Shown in pieces: positions 28,588 to 37,416 of a DNA stretch of 49,430 nucleotides. Below the pieces are notes generated by a model. It ran no database searches. It had not been told where the DNA came from and saw nothing but the letters and a program-made list of their open reading frames with translations. The stretch lies in assembly GCA_002407775.1 (NCBI GenBank), contig DHOP01000017.1, positions 1-49,430 of the forward strand, in the 5' to 3' direction. Source of the DNA: Prevotella sp. UBA5387. Lineage in GTDB: Bacteria > Bacteroidota > Bacteroidia > Bacteroidales > Bacteroidaceae. A program made the position numbers and the translations under genes. Positions within the stretch are counted from its first letter, which is position 1. Every line of letters starts with the position of its first letter.

Positions 28588-30263
28588 AGAGATTTTTACT
28601 TCCTCTCATATATTCACTGATGTCAGTCTTGGCTGTTAATGCCCAGGATTCTCTATACTTTAAGGCAAATGATCGCTTTCAGCCCAATCGTTCGTTATTC
28701 AGTACTGTGGGTTTGGACTCTGTGGAGGTTCTTGCACGTGGCACAACACCTGTATTTCGGAGATATTCACCGGATTATACTAATGGCTATGCCGACTTTC
28801 GTGCGATAGGATTGACTGCTCTTGATGGCACTTCCTTGGGCAGTGTTACTTTTGGATATCCTGGTCGAATTCTTTGGAAACCATTGACATCTGACGCAAA
28901 CTATAACAATGATTATAATAATCCTGACAGCAGATGGAATTTTACTCGAAGTCGTGAAAGTGAACATTGGGTAGTATTTTGGGACAGAGAGTTTGGAGCA
29001 GACCCACTAAATGCACCATCTGCAATTGACAAAAATGGATATACGGTGGACATGCGTGTGGATATTGATGATATGCTGATAAAGGCAGAACAATTTTACG
29101 ACACCAATGTCGACTCATTACACATGGCATATACTGGAGAAGGTAAATCCCAATTAGATACCTATAAAGCAGCGATCTACCTCATTTACACCACAGAATG
29201 GACTGCTTACGGTGGAGGCAATGATTATAAGGTAGGTACGCTTTGGGTGAATCCCTCAACGTGTCACCCCATAGGACATACTATAGCTCACGAGATTGGT
29301 CATTCGTTTCAGTATCAAACTTATTGCGACCATTTGCTTAATGGAGGGGCCGACAACAAGCAATCGGGATTCCAATATGGGCTTCCAGGCAGCAATGGTG
29401 GTAATGGTTTCTGGGAGCAATGCGCACAGTGGCAAGCCTTTCAGAACTATTTGTCGCAGACTTTGTCAGCCTATGATGTAAATGTTTGGATAGCCAATCA
29501 TCATCGCCACTTTGAACATGAGTGGCAACGCTATGCTTCATATTGGGAGCAATTCTACTGGACTGAGACAAAAGGACGTACAGCCCTTGGGCGGATATGG
29601 AACGAAAGTCATTACCCTGAGGATGGAAATCAGGCTTATATGAGGATTTTCCTTAACAATAATTACGATACACTGAAGCACGAGCTTTTTGCATATGCTC
29701 AAAAAGCAACAACTTTCGATTTCGCCCAGGTTCGTCGTTATGCCAGTATGACGACCAGTGATCGTTATACATTTTCGCCCCTTAGTATAGGCGACGGATG
29801 GTATCAAGTGTCCTATGCTGAATGTGTTCAACCGACAGGATTCAATGTGATAAAACTTGCTGTGCCTACTGCTGGTACACAAGTAACATTCCATATGAAA
29901 GGCTTGCCTGTTGGCTCGGCACTTGCTTCCGGTGACGCTGGAATTCAAGTGAATGGGGATGGCAAGACTATAGGCACCACAACCAACTATAACACGACGG
30001 CAGTAGCAGGACACGAAGGTTGGGCCTATGGCTTTGTAGCCTATCAAAGAGATGGGTCGAGGGTATATGGAGATATGAATCTACTATCCACAACAAATGC
30101 AGAAGTGACAGCAACGTTTACAGTGCCAGCTGAAACTTTCAGGCTTTTCGTGGTGGTTCAAGGCACCCCAAATGAATATCGGCAGTGCCCATGGGATGAG
30201 AAAGAATCGACAGATGACCAACTGCCCTATCAATTTAAAATAGAAGGGACAACTCTGAAATGA
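28584..30263 (+). CDS. Secreted gluzincin-like metallopeptidase-family protein (DUF6055-like) 1
   Basis: This 559-residue protein has a signal peptide ending VNAQ. A domain with WVVFWDREFG, then AAIYLIYTTEWTAYGGG, leads to HEIGH at residues 236-240. This is followed 37 residues later by Glu278 in a GFWEQCAQW motif. HExxH with a downstream Glu in a GFxE helix is the gluzincin zinc-site pattern. The family resembles what I recall as DUF6055. The C-terminal ~150 residues form a beta-rich domain (YGFVAYQRDGSRVYG, LFVVVQGTP, PYQFKI), which is shared with the next gene. It overlaps the preceding small gene by 4 bp and precedes its paralogue by 38 bp. Peptidase activity, and a protein or glycoprotein substrate, are inferred. 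Confidence 0.72.
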   Translation: MKRFLLPLIYSLMSVLAVNAQDSLYFKANDRFQPNRSLFSTVGLDSVEVLARGTTPVFRRYSPDYTNGYADFRAIGLTALDGTSLGSVTFGYPGRILWKPLTSDANYNNDYNNPDSRWNFTRSRESEHWVVFWDREFGADPLNAPSAIDKNGYTVDMRVDIDDMLIKAEQFYDTNVDSLHMAYTGEGKSQLDTYKAAIYLIYTTEWTAYGGGNDYKVGTLWVNPSTCHPIGHTIAHEIGHSFQYQTYCDHLLNGGADNKQSGFQYGLPGSNGGNGFWEQCAQWQAFQNYLSQTLSAYDVNVWIANHHRHFEHEWQRYASYWEQFYWTETKGRTALGRIWNESHYPEDGNQAYMRIFLNNNYDTLKHELFAYAQKATTFDFAQVRRYASMTTSDRYTFSPLSIGDGWYQVSYAECVQPTGFNVIKLAVPTAGTQVTFHMKGLPVGSALASGDAGIQVNGDGKTIGTTTNYNTTAVAGHEGWAYGFVAYQRDGSRVYGDMNLLSTTNAEVTATFTVPAETFRLFVVVQGTPNEYRQCPWDEKESTDDQLPYQFKIEGTTLK

Positions 30264-30301
30264 TGTAATCAGCATATTTGTCTATCGAAAAGATAAAAAA
30301 A

Positions 30302-31588
30302 ATGAAGATAAAATCTATCCTATTACTGACGTTTAGTATCGCATTATTGCCAGCAACTGCACAAAAACAAGTATATATCCCAAAAGATTTGAAGGGTTAT
30401 GCCCTAGAGAATGACACGAGTCGTTGGTGTTGGAAGCATTCTGCCCAAACAGAAAATCTAGTTTTTATGTGGGAGAAAGGATTTGGAAACGACACTTATA
30501 ACCCACCTACACTTGACGGACACACTATGAGTATTGACTTGGGCAACTTAGAGGATAGAGTAGAGGGCTTTTATAGATATTTTCGTGATACTCTTAAATT
30601 TTCACTTCCTGGTTCGAAGGCAGATTACTATAAAATGATGGTAATGATCAATTATTCGCTTGAGGGCACTGCCTATGGAGGGGATTATGACAATTTCATA
30701 GGCGCTTTGTGGGTGGCTCCCAACCGAATACAGGATAGGAAACTCAACTGTCTGGCTCACGAACTTGGCCATAGTTTCCAGGCTCAGATTTCTGCCGATA
30801 GTGTTGGAGTGGCTTGGGGTGGATCCGGATTTTTTGAGATGGCCTCCCAATGGATGCTTTGGCAAGTCAATCCAGATTGGCTTAAGGATGAAAACTACCA
30901 TTATGAGGCATTTAAGAAACTCACACATAAGGCTTTTCTTGATGTGAGTAATATTTATCATTCACCTTACGTTATTGAATACTGGTCGGAGAAGCGTGGC
31001 AAGCCTAGTATAGCTGAGTTGTTCCGCAAAGGTAAGCAGGGTGAAGATCCGGTCATGACGTATAGGCAACAGTATCAGTTGACTCAGGAACAGTTTAATG
31101 ATGAGATGATAGATTGCTATCAGCATCTCGTCAATCTCGACTTTTCGCATGCCTATCAAGAGACTCGTCCTTATGCCTGCCAGTTTTTGACCAAGATGGA
31201 AAAGACAGAGAAGGAAGGATGGCTACGACCAGTTAATGATGTGATACCTGAGGATTACGGTTTCAATGCCATTAGACTTTCTTTGCCATCTCGGAGCAAG
31301 AAAGTGTCAGCTCAAGTTCAACCTCTCGTTCAGCCTAATACAGATGGCCTGCGTTACGGCTTTGTAGCGGTAACCACTGATGATGAGTCTGTTTATGGTA
31401 AACCTGTAAGCCATGGAAAAGCCCAGCTTAAACTGCCCAGAAAGCCTCTAAAGGCACTATATTTAGTTGTGATGGGCGCACCGGCTGTACATCAAATAAT
31501 ATCAAGAACCCCTAACAGTATCAATAAGCAATATCCTTATCAGATAAAACTATCAGACACTATGATCTGTCTCGATGTAATGGTATAA
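30302..31588 (+). CDS. Secreted gluzincin-like metallopeptidase-family protein (DUF6055-like) 2
   Basis: The ATG at 30302 (428 aa) gives a signal peptide ending PATAQ; an in-frame TTG at 30278 is less likely. It is a shorter paralogue of the preceding gene, with LVFMWEKGFG, GTAYGGDYDNFIGALWV, HELGH at residues 153-157, and Glu179 in GFFEMASQW. Its C-terminal beta domain (YGFVAVTTDDESVYG, LYLVVMGAP, YPYQIKL) parallels that of its neighbour. The spacing between HELGH and the downstream Glu is shorter (21 residues against 37). Eleven bases separate its stop from the ATG of the hybrid regulator, so regulator and effectors appear to be cotranscribed. Confidence 0.72.
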   Translation: MKIKSILLLTFSIALLPATAQKQVYIPKDLKGYALENDTSRWCWKHSAQTENLVFMWEKGFGNDTYNPPTLDGHTMSIDLGNLEDRVEGFYRYFRDTLKFSLPGSKADYYKMMVMINYSLEGTAYGGDYDNFIGALWVAPNRIQDRKLNCLAHELGHSFQAQISADSVGVAWGGSGFFEMASQWMLWQVNPDWLKDENYHYEAFKKLTHKAFLDVSNIYHSPYVIEYWSEKRGKPSIAELFRKGKQGEDPVMTYRQQYQLTQEQFNDEMIDCYQHLVNLDFSHAYQETRPYACQFLTKMEKTEKEGWLRPVNDVIPEDYGFNAIRLSLPSRSKKVSAQVQPLVQPNTDGLRYGFVAVTTDDESVYGKPVSHGKAQLKLPRKPLKALYLVVMGAPAVHQIISRTPNSINKQYPYQIKLSDTMICLDVMV

Positions 31589-31599
31589 CATTAACATTC

Positions 31600-34500
31600 A
31601 TGCGTAAACTCCTGTTCTTTCTTATATATATCATTTCATTGCCGATGTATTCATCGGCTGTAACCGATATTCGTTATCGTTCTATTACCATGGCGGATGG
31701 TCTTAAAGCCAATACCGTAAGGTCTTTGACCCAGGATAAACATGGTTTTATTTGGATTGGAACCGATTATGGGTTATGTCGTTATGATGGAGTTTCTGTT
31801 AGTACTTATCCCATCAAGGATTTGAGAGACCAGTATATCACGGATGTACTTTCCTTTGGAGACTACATCTTGGTAGGGACGAGCACTGGAGTATATCGTC
31901 TTTGTCTTTATTCTGAGCAGTTTGAAAAGTTAGGAAACAAGACTCAGGATGGTTTGTTGCTAAACGCACAAGTCACTTCTATTAAAGCGGATCGAGATAG
32001 TAATCTTTGGATTTCTACTATAGGTCAAGGTGTTTTTAGTTATTCTAGGAATGATAATAAGCTAACGCATTTTTCAGTAAAAGAATTAGGCAAGACCTCC
32101 AACAAGCTCTATATTGACAATGAAGATCAAGTGTGGCTACTATCTACCTCTGTCTCATCACCTGTAATGAGATTTGATAAGTCGCGCAATAAATTTCTGA
32201 AGGTTACTTTTAATACTTCACTATCAGAGTATGGATCTATGGCTATGATTCAACTAAATGATGGTTCTCGATGGTTGGGGACTTGGAATCATGGCCTGCA
32301 AAAAATAAGCGAAACGGAGTCGTATATGAAGGGAACATTGACAGGTTACATTGTTCCTATCCCCTCGAAATATATTGCAACACATATCCATGCACTCTAT
32401 GAGTTAGCTCCCGATTGTGTGCTTGTGGGATGTGATGAGGGCCTTTTAATGTTCAATCCGCAGACAGGGTCACTTGATGCATACTCTCCCTTTGGTCATA
32501 ATAGTCATAATATGGCTACAAGTATTAGCTTTTCTTTGGCGGCTCCTCATTTTGTATACTCTATCTTACAAGACAAGGAAGGAGGCGTCTGGTATTCCAC
32601 ATTCTATAGTGGGGTAAACTATATTTCACCAGTAGGTCAGCGTTTCCAGTCGTTTACGCCTCTGGGTACTAACGCCAAATTGGGCAACGTCATTTCTCGA
32701 TTTTGTGAAGATCAATCTGGTAATATCTGGATTGCGTCTGACGATGGTGGTGTTACCTGCTATTCTCCGCAACAAGACAAATTCGTAGATTTCCCAAGCA
32801 AGCAACAACTCAAAGGTGTTAACGCACATGCGTTCTGTATTGATGGACAGAATCTTTGGATAGGAACTTATTCTCAGGGCATTTTTATTCTGAATACTAA
32901 GACCTACGAGCTGTCGCATGTCGCAAATTTCCCTCAATCAGTCTATGCCTTATATCGTGATAGCAAATCGCGAATATGGATTGGTACAATGGAAGGGACT
33001 TTCTTGTACAATCGAGATAATCGTAATTTCATTAAGCTACATGATTTTTCAGCAATAACTATAGACATTGACGAAGATCATAAAGGTAATCTCTGGTTCT
33101 CTACTCAAGGTGACGGACTTTGGCGATTCAATAGTTCAAATAAGGTGTGGAAGCAATATAAACCTAACGGCGAATCGAATGCCATGCTTGACATTCAGAT
33201 TAATAACATCTGTGTGGATGTTACTGGGCGCATCATTGTGGCTACGCCAAAGGGAGTCTGCGTATATCAACCCCAAACGGACGACTTCATCAAAATGAAT
33301 CTCAAGGAGGGCGTCTACTCAGTGAGCAGTGTCATAGAGGACCAAGGCGTTTTATGGATGTCGACTGACAAAGGCATCATTAGCTATTCAAAGAATGATG
33401 GAGTGCAAGTCTTCAATAGATATGACGGCTTAGTTAGTGAGTTGTTCCAACCGAACGCAGGACTCATGGCTTCTGATGGATGCATCTATTTTGGTTCTAT
33501 TCAGGGATTCACGAGGTTTTATCCTTATCGTATTAGGATTAATCGGCAAGCTCCATCGGTCTTTATTACACGTTTGGAAATTTTCAACCAAACAGTTGTT
33601 ACAGGCTCAAAGCAGTTGCCAAAAGCACTTCAATACAGCGAAAAGATCGATTTAAACTACGATGATGAGATGTTTAGTCTATATTTTGCTGCATTAAGTT
33701 ATTGCTCTCCTGAGAAGAATCAATATGCCTATAAACTTGAAGGATTTGATAAGGAATGGAACTATGTCGGCTCTACGCCCAAGGCAACGTATACCAATAT
33801 ACCTGCTGGCACATATACATTTAGGGTGAAAGCAACCAATAATGATGGTATATGGAGTAAACAAGAAGCTACCTTAGAGATTGTGGTACATCCTCCATTT
33901 TGGTGGACTTTGCCAGCTAAGATCTTGTATTTGCTGCTCATCGGTGGCATGATATGGCTTTATGTTCATATGCGCTTACTTAAGGAAGAGAAGCGGCACA
34001 AACGTGAAATGCAGAGGTTTAATGACAGAAAGGACATGGAAGTAAAGGAAGCTCGCCTTACTTTCTTTACGATGATTGCTCACGAAATACGTACTCCGGT
34101 ATCGCTGATTATTGGCCCACTTGAAATATTAATGAAAGATGTAGTAAATAGTACCAAAACAAACATTCCTGTTAGTTATCACGAAAACTTGCAGATTATT
34201 AATCGTAACGCCCATAGACTATTAGAGCTGGTAAACCAATTGCTAGATTTCAATAAAATACAACAATTAGAGCCACAACGCAACTTTGCCGAATATAATA
34301 TCCAAGAAATCATGGAATCAGTTGCGGAACGTTTTAAACCAACTCTACAACAGAAAGGTGCCGATTTCCAAATCGATTATCCTTCTGAGGAGTTTGTTGC
34401 AATCGTTGACAAGGAGGCAATCACGAAGATCATTAGTAACCTAATGACAAATGCTACCAAATATACACACAATATGGTGCATTTGTCTTGTAAGGTTTCT

Positions 34501-35565
34501 GAAGATAATAGGACTTTCAATATCGAAGTGGAAGATAATGGGGTTGGAATCTGTAAAGTAGATCAGCAAAAAATATTTAGCCCATTCTATCAAGCGCAAG
34601 ACAACAAGCCTGGAACGGGTATTGGACTCTCTATCGTAGAATATTTGGTAAATGTACATGGAGGTCATATTTCAGTTGAATCTCAGCTTGGAAAGGGATC
34701 TATTTTTAGAGTTACAATTCCTACGACACAAGCCAATGTCATCACAAAACCTTCAAAGCCCGCGCAGGAAAGTAAAGAAGAAAAGCTATCTAGACCTGTT
34801 TTGAGCGATTCTAATGCTAAACAAATAGTGCTGATCACTGAGGATGATGAGGACATGCTCCGATTCTTGGCAAATAATTTTAAAACAGATTATACAGTGA
34901 TTACGGCTCGTAATGGGCGTGAAGGGTTGCAGCAAGTGACGCGTCACCAGGTTAGTCTTATCATCTCTGATTGGATGATGCCAGAGATGGATGGCGCGGA
35001 ATTCTGCAAACTTCTTCGAGCAGATTATCGCTATAGTCACATTCCATTTGTGATGCTTACTGCTAAAACAGACGATGAGAGTAAAACCCAAGGCATGAAC
35101 TGTGGAGCAGATACTTTTATTGAGAAACCTTTCTCTATGGAATATCTGCGTGCATGCATTAAGAATATGATTGAAATTAGACATATGCTGTTTCAAAAGT
35201 ATTCTGAATCACCTGATACGCCAATCTCAAGTGTCACTACTTCTGTAGTCGACAATGAGTTGTTATTGAAAATGATACAGGTAATCGAGGATAATCTTGA
35301 GGATCCTGGACTGAATGTTGGTTTTTTAGCAGAACATCTGAATATTAGCCGAAGTGGCCTATTCACTAAAATTAAAGCTATCACAGACGTAACACCCAAT
35401 GAGCTTATTCAAATAGTAAGATTGAAGAAAGCGGCCCAACTCATTGCTGATAAGAAATATAGAATTAATGAGGTAAGTTATATGGTCGGCTTTAACAGTC
35501 CATCATATTTTGCTAAGTGTTTTCAAAAACAATTTGGGGTAAAACCTGGTGAATATGCTTTATAG
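31600..35565 (+). CDS. Hybrid two-component system sensor/regulator (HTCS) of the SusCD locus
   Basis: This 1321-residue protein fuses a whole signalling path. A signal peptide comes first, then two beta-propellers of two-component-regulator repeats (many W(I/F)GT-type blades, residues ~25-690) and a Y_Y_Y domain (~700-765). A membrane helix lies near 772-792. A histidine kinase follows with phospho-acceptor His828 in HEIRTP, then an ATPase domain with NATKYT, DNGVGI and GTGIGL. A receiver domain has phospho-acceptor Asp1124 (SDWMMPEMDG), and an AraC-type HTH domain occupies ~1220-1321. Such HTCS proteins sense periplasmic breakdown products, usually of glycans, and activate the neighbouring sus-like operon. 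Nothing looks truncated. It follows the second DUF6055-like gene by 11 bp. Its likely target is the promoter region upstream of 8957. Confidence 0.95.
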   Translation: MRKLLFFLIYIISLPMYSSAVTDIRYRSITMADGLKANTVRSLTQDKHGFIWIGTDYGLCRYDGVSVSTYPIKDLRDQYITDVLSFGDYILVGTSTGVYRLCLYSEQFEKLGNKTQDGLLLNAQVTSIKADRDSNLWISTIGQGVFSYSRNDNKLTHFSVKELGKTSNKLYIDNEDQVWLLSTSVSSPVMRFDKSRNKFLKVTFNTSLSEYGSMAMIQLNDGSRWLGTWNHGLQKISETESYMKGTLTGYIVPIPSKYIATHIHALYELAPDCVLVGCDEGLLMFNPQTGSLDAYSPFGHNSHNMATSISFSLAAPHFVYSILQDKEGGVWYSTFYSGVNYISPVGQRFQSFTPLGTNAKLGNVISRFCEDQSGNIWIASDDGGVTCYSPQQDKFVDFPSKQQLKGVNAHAFCIDGQNLWIGTYSQGIFILNTKTYELSHVANFPQSVYALYRDSKSRIWIGTMEGTFLYNRDNRNFIKLHDFSAITIDIDEDHKGNLWFSTQGDGLWRFNSSNKVWKQYKPNGESNAMLDIQINNICVDVTGRIIVATPKGVCVYQPQTDDFIKMNLKEGVYSVSSVIEDQGVLWMSTDKGIISYSKNDGVQVFNRYDGLVSELFQPNAGLMASDGCIYFGSIQGFTRFYPYRIRINRQAPSVFITRLEIFNQTVVTGSKQLPKALQYSEKIDLNYDDEMFSLYFAALSYCSPEKNQYAYKLEGFDKEWNYVGSTPKATYTNIPAGTYTFRVKATNNDGIWSKQEATLEIVVHPPFWWTLPAKILYLLLIGGMIWLYVHMRLLKEEKRHKREMQRFNDRKDMEVKEARLTFFTMIAHEIRTPVSLIIGPLEILMKDVVNSTKTNIPVSYHENLQIINRNAHRLLELVNQLLDFNKIQQLEPQRNFAEYNIQEIMESVAERFKPTLQQKGADFQIDYPSEEFVAIVDKEAITKIISNLMTNATKYTHNMVHLSCKVSEDNRTFNIEVEDNGVGICKVDQQKIFSPFYQAQDNKPGTGIGLSIVEYLVNVHGGHISVESQLGKGSIFRVTIPTTQANVITKPSKPAQESKEEKLSRPVLSDSNAKQIVLITEDDEDMLRFLANNFKTDYTVITARNGREGLQQVTRHQVSLIISDWMMPEMDGAEFCKLLRADYRYSHIPFVMLTAKTDDESKTQGMNCGADTFIEKPFSMEYLRACIKNMIEIRHMLFQKYSESPDTPISSVTTSVVDNELLLKMIQVIEDNLEDPGLNVGFLAEHLNISRSGLFTKIKAITDVTPNELIQIVRLKKAAQLIADKKYRINEVSYMVGFNSPSYFAKCFQKQFGVKPGEYAL

Positions 35566-35604
35566 CAAAGATAGTGACTACTACTGACTTGGGTAAACAA
35601 TAAA

Positions 35605-35646
35605 AAATGCTCAGAAAACCTTAATAATTTGGTTATCTGAGCATTT
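35605..35646 (-). terminator. Terminator of tRNA-fMet
   Basis: An 11-bp stem AAATGCTCAGA/TCTGAGCATTT (35605-35615 and 35636-35646) continues with an inner AACC/GGTT pairing. On the minus strand it is followed by a U-rich run (six T opposite 35602-35607). It starts 4 bases beyond the 3' end of the tRNA. It may also stop plus-strand transcription leaving the HTCS gene. Confidence 0.75.
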
Positions 35647-35650
35647 ATAG

Positions 35651-35723
35651 TTGCGGAGGCAGGACTCGAACATGCGACCTCCAGGTTATGAGCCTGGCGA
35701 GCTACCAACTGCTCCACTCCGCG
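35651..35723 (-). tRNA. Initiator tRNA-Met (CAT anticodon) with unusual stem bases
   Basis: The reverse complement folds into a 73-nt cloverleaf with anticodon CAT in the loop CTCATAA. The first acceptor pair is a C1-A72 mismatch and the D-stem has A11-U24, both hallmarks of bacterial initiator tRNA rather than elongator tRNA-Met. The anticodon stem reads CCAGG/CCTGG, so only two of the three consecutive G-C pairs typical of initiators are present; position 29-41 is A-U. The T-stem (GCATG/CCTGC) contains a U-C mismatch. CCA is not encoded. Confidence 0.93.
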
Positions 35724-35777
35724 ATATTAGCTAAACAAATTCTTAACGGGTAAACTCGTGTTCCTTGTTTGCGAGTG

Positions 35778-35809
35778 CAAAGGTACAACATAATTATGAT
35801 ACCCCCAAA
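35778..35809 (-). promoter_or_regulatory. Promoter of tRNA-fMet
   Basis: On the minus strand TTTG (complement of 35806-35809) lies exactly 20 bp before TACCTTTG (complement of 35778-35785), a full match to the Bacteroidota -33/-7 consensus. Transcription would start near 35772, about 50 nt upstream of the tRNA. Confidence 0.7.
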
Positions 35810-35865
35810 CAATTTACTGTTAAATTAGTATATTTCGTGATTTCCATGTAATTTATATGCTGATG

Positions 35866-35897
35866 TTTGGTGTAATCGTGGAAAAATCATATATTTG
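35866..35897 (+). promoter_or_regulatory. Promoter of the TetR gene
   Basis: TTTG at 35866-35869 is followed after 20 bp by TATATTTG at 35890-35897. Transcription would start near 35904, so translation cannot start at the in-frame TTG at 35895; the ATG at 35961 fits with a leader of about 57 nt. Confidence 0.7.
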
Positions 35898-35960
35898 CAC
35901 AAAATAATAGGAATTGTGCAAAAGCCTTGCGCGTTCCATAATATAAAGAAAGATAGGCAC

Positions 35961-36560
35961 ATGTCTGTTTCAAAGACTAGGCAGAAGTTAGTGGATGTCG
36001 CTCGACAGTTATTTGCTAAAAATGGCTTTGCTGCCACAACAATGAATGATATTGCTGTGGCGTCAGGCAAGGGCCGACGTACGCTATATACCTATTTCAG
36101 CAGAAAAGAGGATGTATATTATGCCGTCATCGAGTCGGAGTTGGAGCGTCTTACTTTTAAGCTCGACGAGGTTGCTTCTAGAGGCATACATCCCATGGAA
36201 AAGATTATTGAGCTTATCTATACTCACCTTAGCATGATTAAGGAGACCGTTGTTCGGAATGGCAATCTGCGTGCCGAGTTTTTCCGTAACATTTGGACCG
36301 TGGAGAAAGTTAGGAAGAATTTTGATGATGCAGAAATAGAATTGTTCCGTAAGGTCTATGCCGAGGGAAAGTCTCAAGGTGATTTCGATGTAGATGACGT
36401 TGAATTAGTCGCCGATATTACTCACTATTGTATCAAGGGATTGGAGGTTCCTTTCATTTATGGAAGGCTTGGCCATGGGTTAACTGAGGAAGCAAGCCGA
36501 CCAATGGTGGCCAAAGTGGTATATGGTGCCCTAGGAAATAGGCGAGGATCTGCGAAATGA
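35961..36560 (+). CDS. TetR/AcrR-family transcriptional regulator
   Basis: Starting at the ATG at 35961, this 199-residue protein has a typical TetR N-terminal DNA-binding domain. Its helices ARQLFAKNGFAATTMNDIAVASGKGRRTLYTYFSRKEDVYYAV give the helix-turn-helix within residues ~12-55. An all-helical C-terminal effector domain of normal length follows. The gene lies 82 bp upstream of fabG in the same direction, so it may control fabG or fatty-acid functions; this is inference from position. The effector is unknown. Confidence 0.9.
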   Translation: MSVSKTRQKLVDVARQLFAKNGFAATTMNDIAVASGKGRRTLYTYFSRKEDVYYAVIESELERLTFKLDEVASRGIHPMEKIIELIYTHLSMIKETVVRNGNLRAEFFRNIWTVEKVRKNFDDAEIELFRKVYAEGKSQGDFDVDDVELVADITHYCIKGLEVPFIYGRLGHGLTEEASRPMVAKVVYGALGNRRGSAK

Positions 36561-36642
36561 CTCAGATTCCTAGTATTATTAAATAAGCCTTAGATTTACT
36601 TGAATCAATTATTATCAACATTAAAATAGAATCAACATTAAA

Positions 36643-37395
36643 ATGGGATTATTAGAAGGTAAAACAGCGCTCATCACGGGTGCCGCACGTGGTATTGGCA
36701 AAGCTATTGCCTTGAAGTTTGCACAGGAAGGCGCCAATATTGCATTCACAGACCTAGTTATCGATGAGGAACATGGTGGGCTAGAGACAGAGCGTGAAAT
36801 TGCTGCACTTGGTGTGAAGAGCAAGGGCTATGCTAGCGATGCATCAAACTTTGCCCAAACAGAAGAAGTGGTCAACCAAGTAAAAGCTGACTTCGGTTCA
36901 ATTGACATCTTGGTCAATAATGCAGGCATCACCAAAGACACCTTAATGCTCAAGATGACCGAGGGGATGTGGGACGCAGTGATCAATGTTAACCTTAAGA
37001 GCGCCTTTAATTTCATTCACGCTTGCACACCTATAATGATGCATCAGCGTGGTGGCTCTATCATTAACATGTCCTCAGTTGTTGGTGTTCATGGCAACGC
37101 TGGTCAATGCAATTATGCTTCATCTAAGGCCGGACTAATTGCCTTGGCTAAGAGTATTGGTCAGGAAATTGGTAGTCGTGGCGTGCGTGCTAATGCTATT
37201 GCGCCTGGTTTTATTGACACAGCCATGACCCAAGCTTTGCCAGATGATATCCGCAAGGAGTGGATTAAGAATATTCCACTTCGTCGTGCTGGTAATGTAG
37301 ATGATATCGCCAACGTTGCCACATTCTTGGCCTCTGATCTGTCAAGCTATGTCACCGGGCAAGTGATACAGGTTGATGGCGGCATGAATATGTAA
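36643..37395 (+). CDS. fabG: 3-oxoacyl-[acyl-carrier-protein] reductase
   Basis: This 250-residue short-chain dehydrogenase should reduce 3-oxoacyl-ACP to 3-hydroxyacyl-ACP with NADPH in fatty-acid elongation. The nucleotide-binding motif TGAARGIG is at residues 12-19 and NNAG lies near residue 90. The catalytic Ser145, Tyr158 and Lys162 have the same spacing as in E. coli FabG. PGFIDTAM and the closing VTGQVIQVDGGM are typical of true FabG. A 17-bp sequence ending at the start codon is tandemly duplicated (36614-36644). Assignment to FabG rather than a generic SDR is well supported but not absolute. Confidence 0.92.
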   Translation: MGLLEGKTALITGAARGIGKAIALKFAQEGANIAFTDLVIDEEHGGLETEREIAALGVKSKGYASDASNFAQTEEVVNQVKADFGSIDILVNNAGITKDTLMLKMTEGMWDAVINVNLKSAFNFIHACTPIMMHQRGGSIINMSSVVGVHGNAGQCNYASSKAGLIALAKSIGQEIGSRGVRANAIAPGFIDTAMTQALPDDIRKEWIKNIPLRRAGNVDDIANVATFLASDLSSYVTGQVIQVDGGMNM

Positions 37396-37416
37396 TTCTT
37401 TCGAGAACAATATCTT

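Larger units (their letters stand above)
35566..35960. other. Intergenic region holding tRNA-fMet and two divergent promoters
   Basis: This 395-bp gap contains, on the minus strand, the initiator tRNA with its own promoter (35778-35809) and terminator (35605-35646). On the plus strand it holds the promoter of the TetR gene (35866-35897). No additional gene is visible. Confidence 0.8.

Noticed and set aside
8957..35565. The SusCD locus as a mobile or conjugative element
   Set aside because: No integrase, transposase, mobilisation gene or flanking attachment repeat is visible, and codon and base use look like the neighbours.
35651..35723. Elongator tRNA-Met
   Set aside because: C1-A72 mismatch and A11-U24 identify an initiator.
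35895..35960. A TTG start for the TetR regulator
   Set aside because: The TTG is part of the -7 element; the ATG at 35961 aligns with the family.
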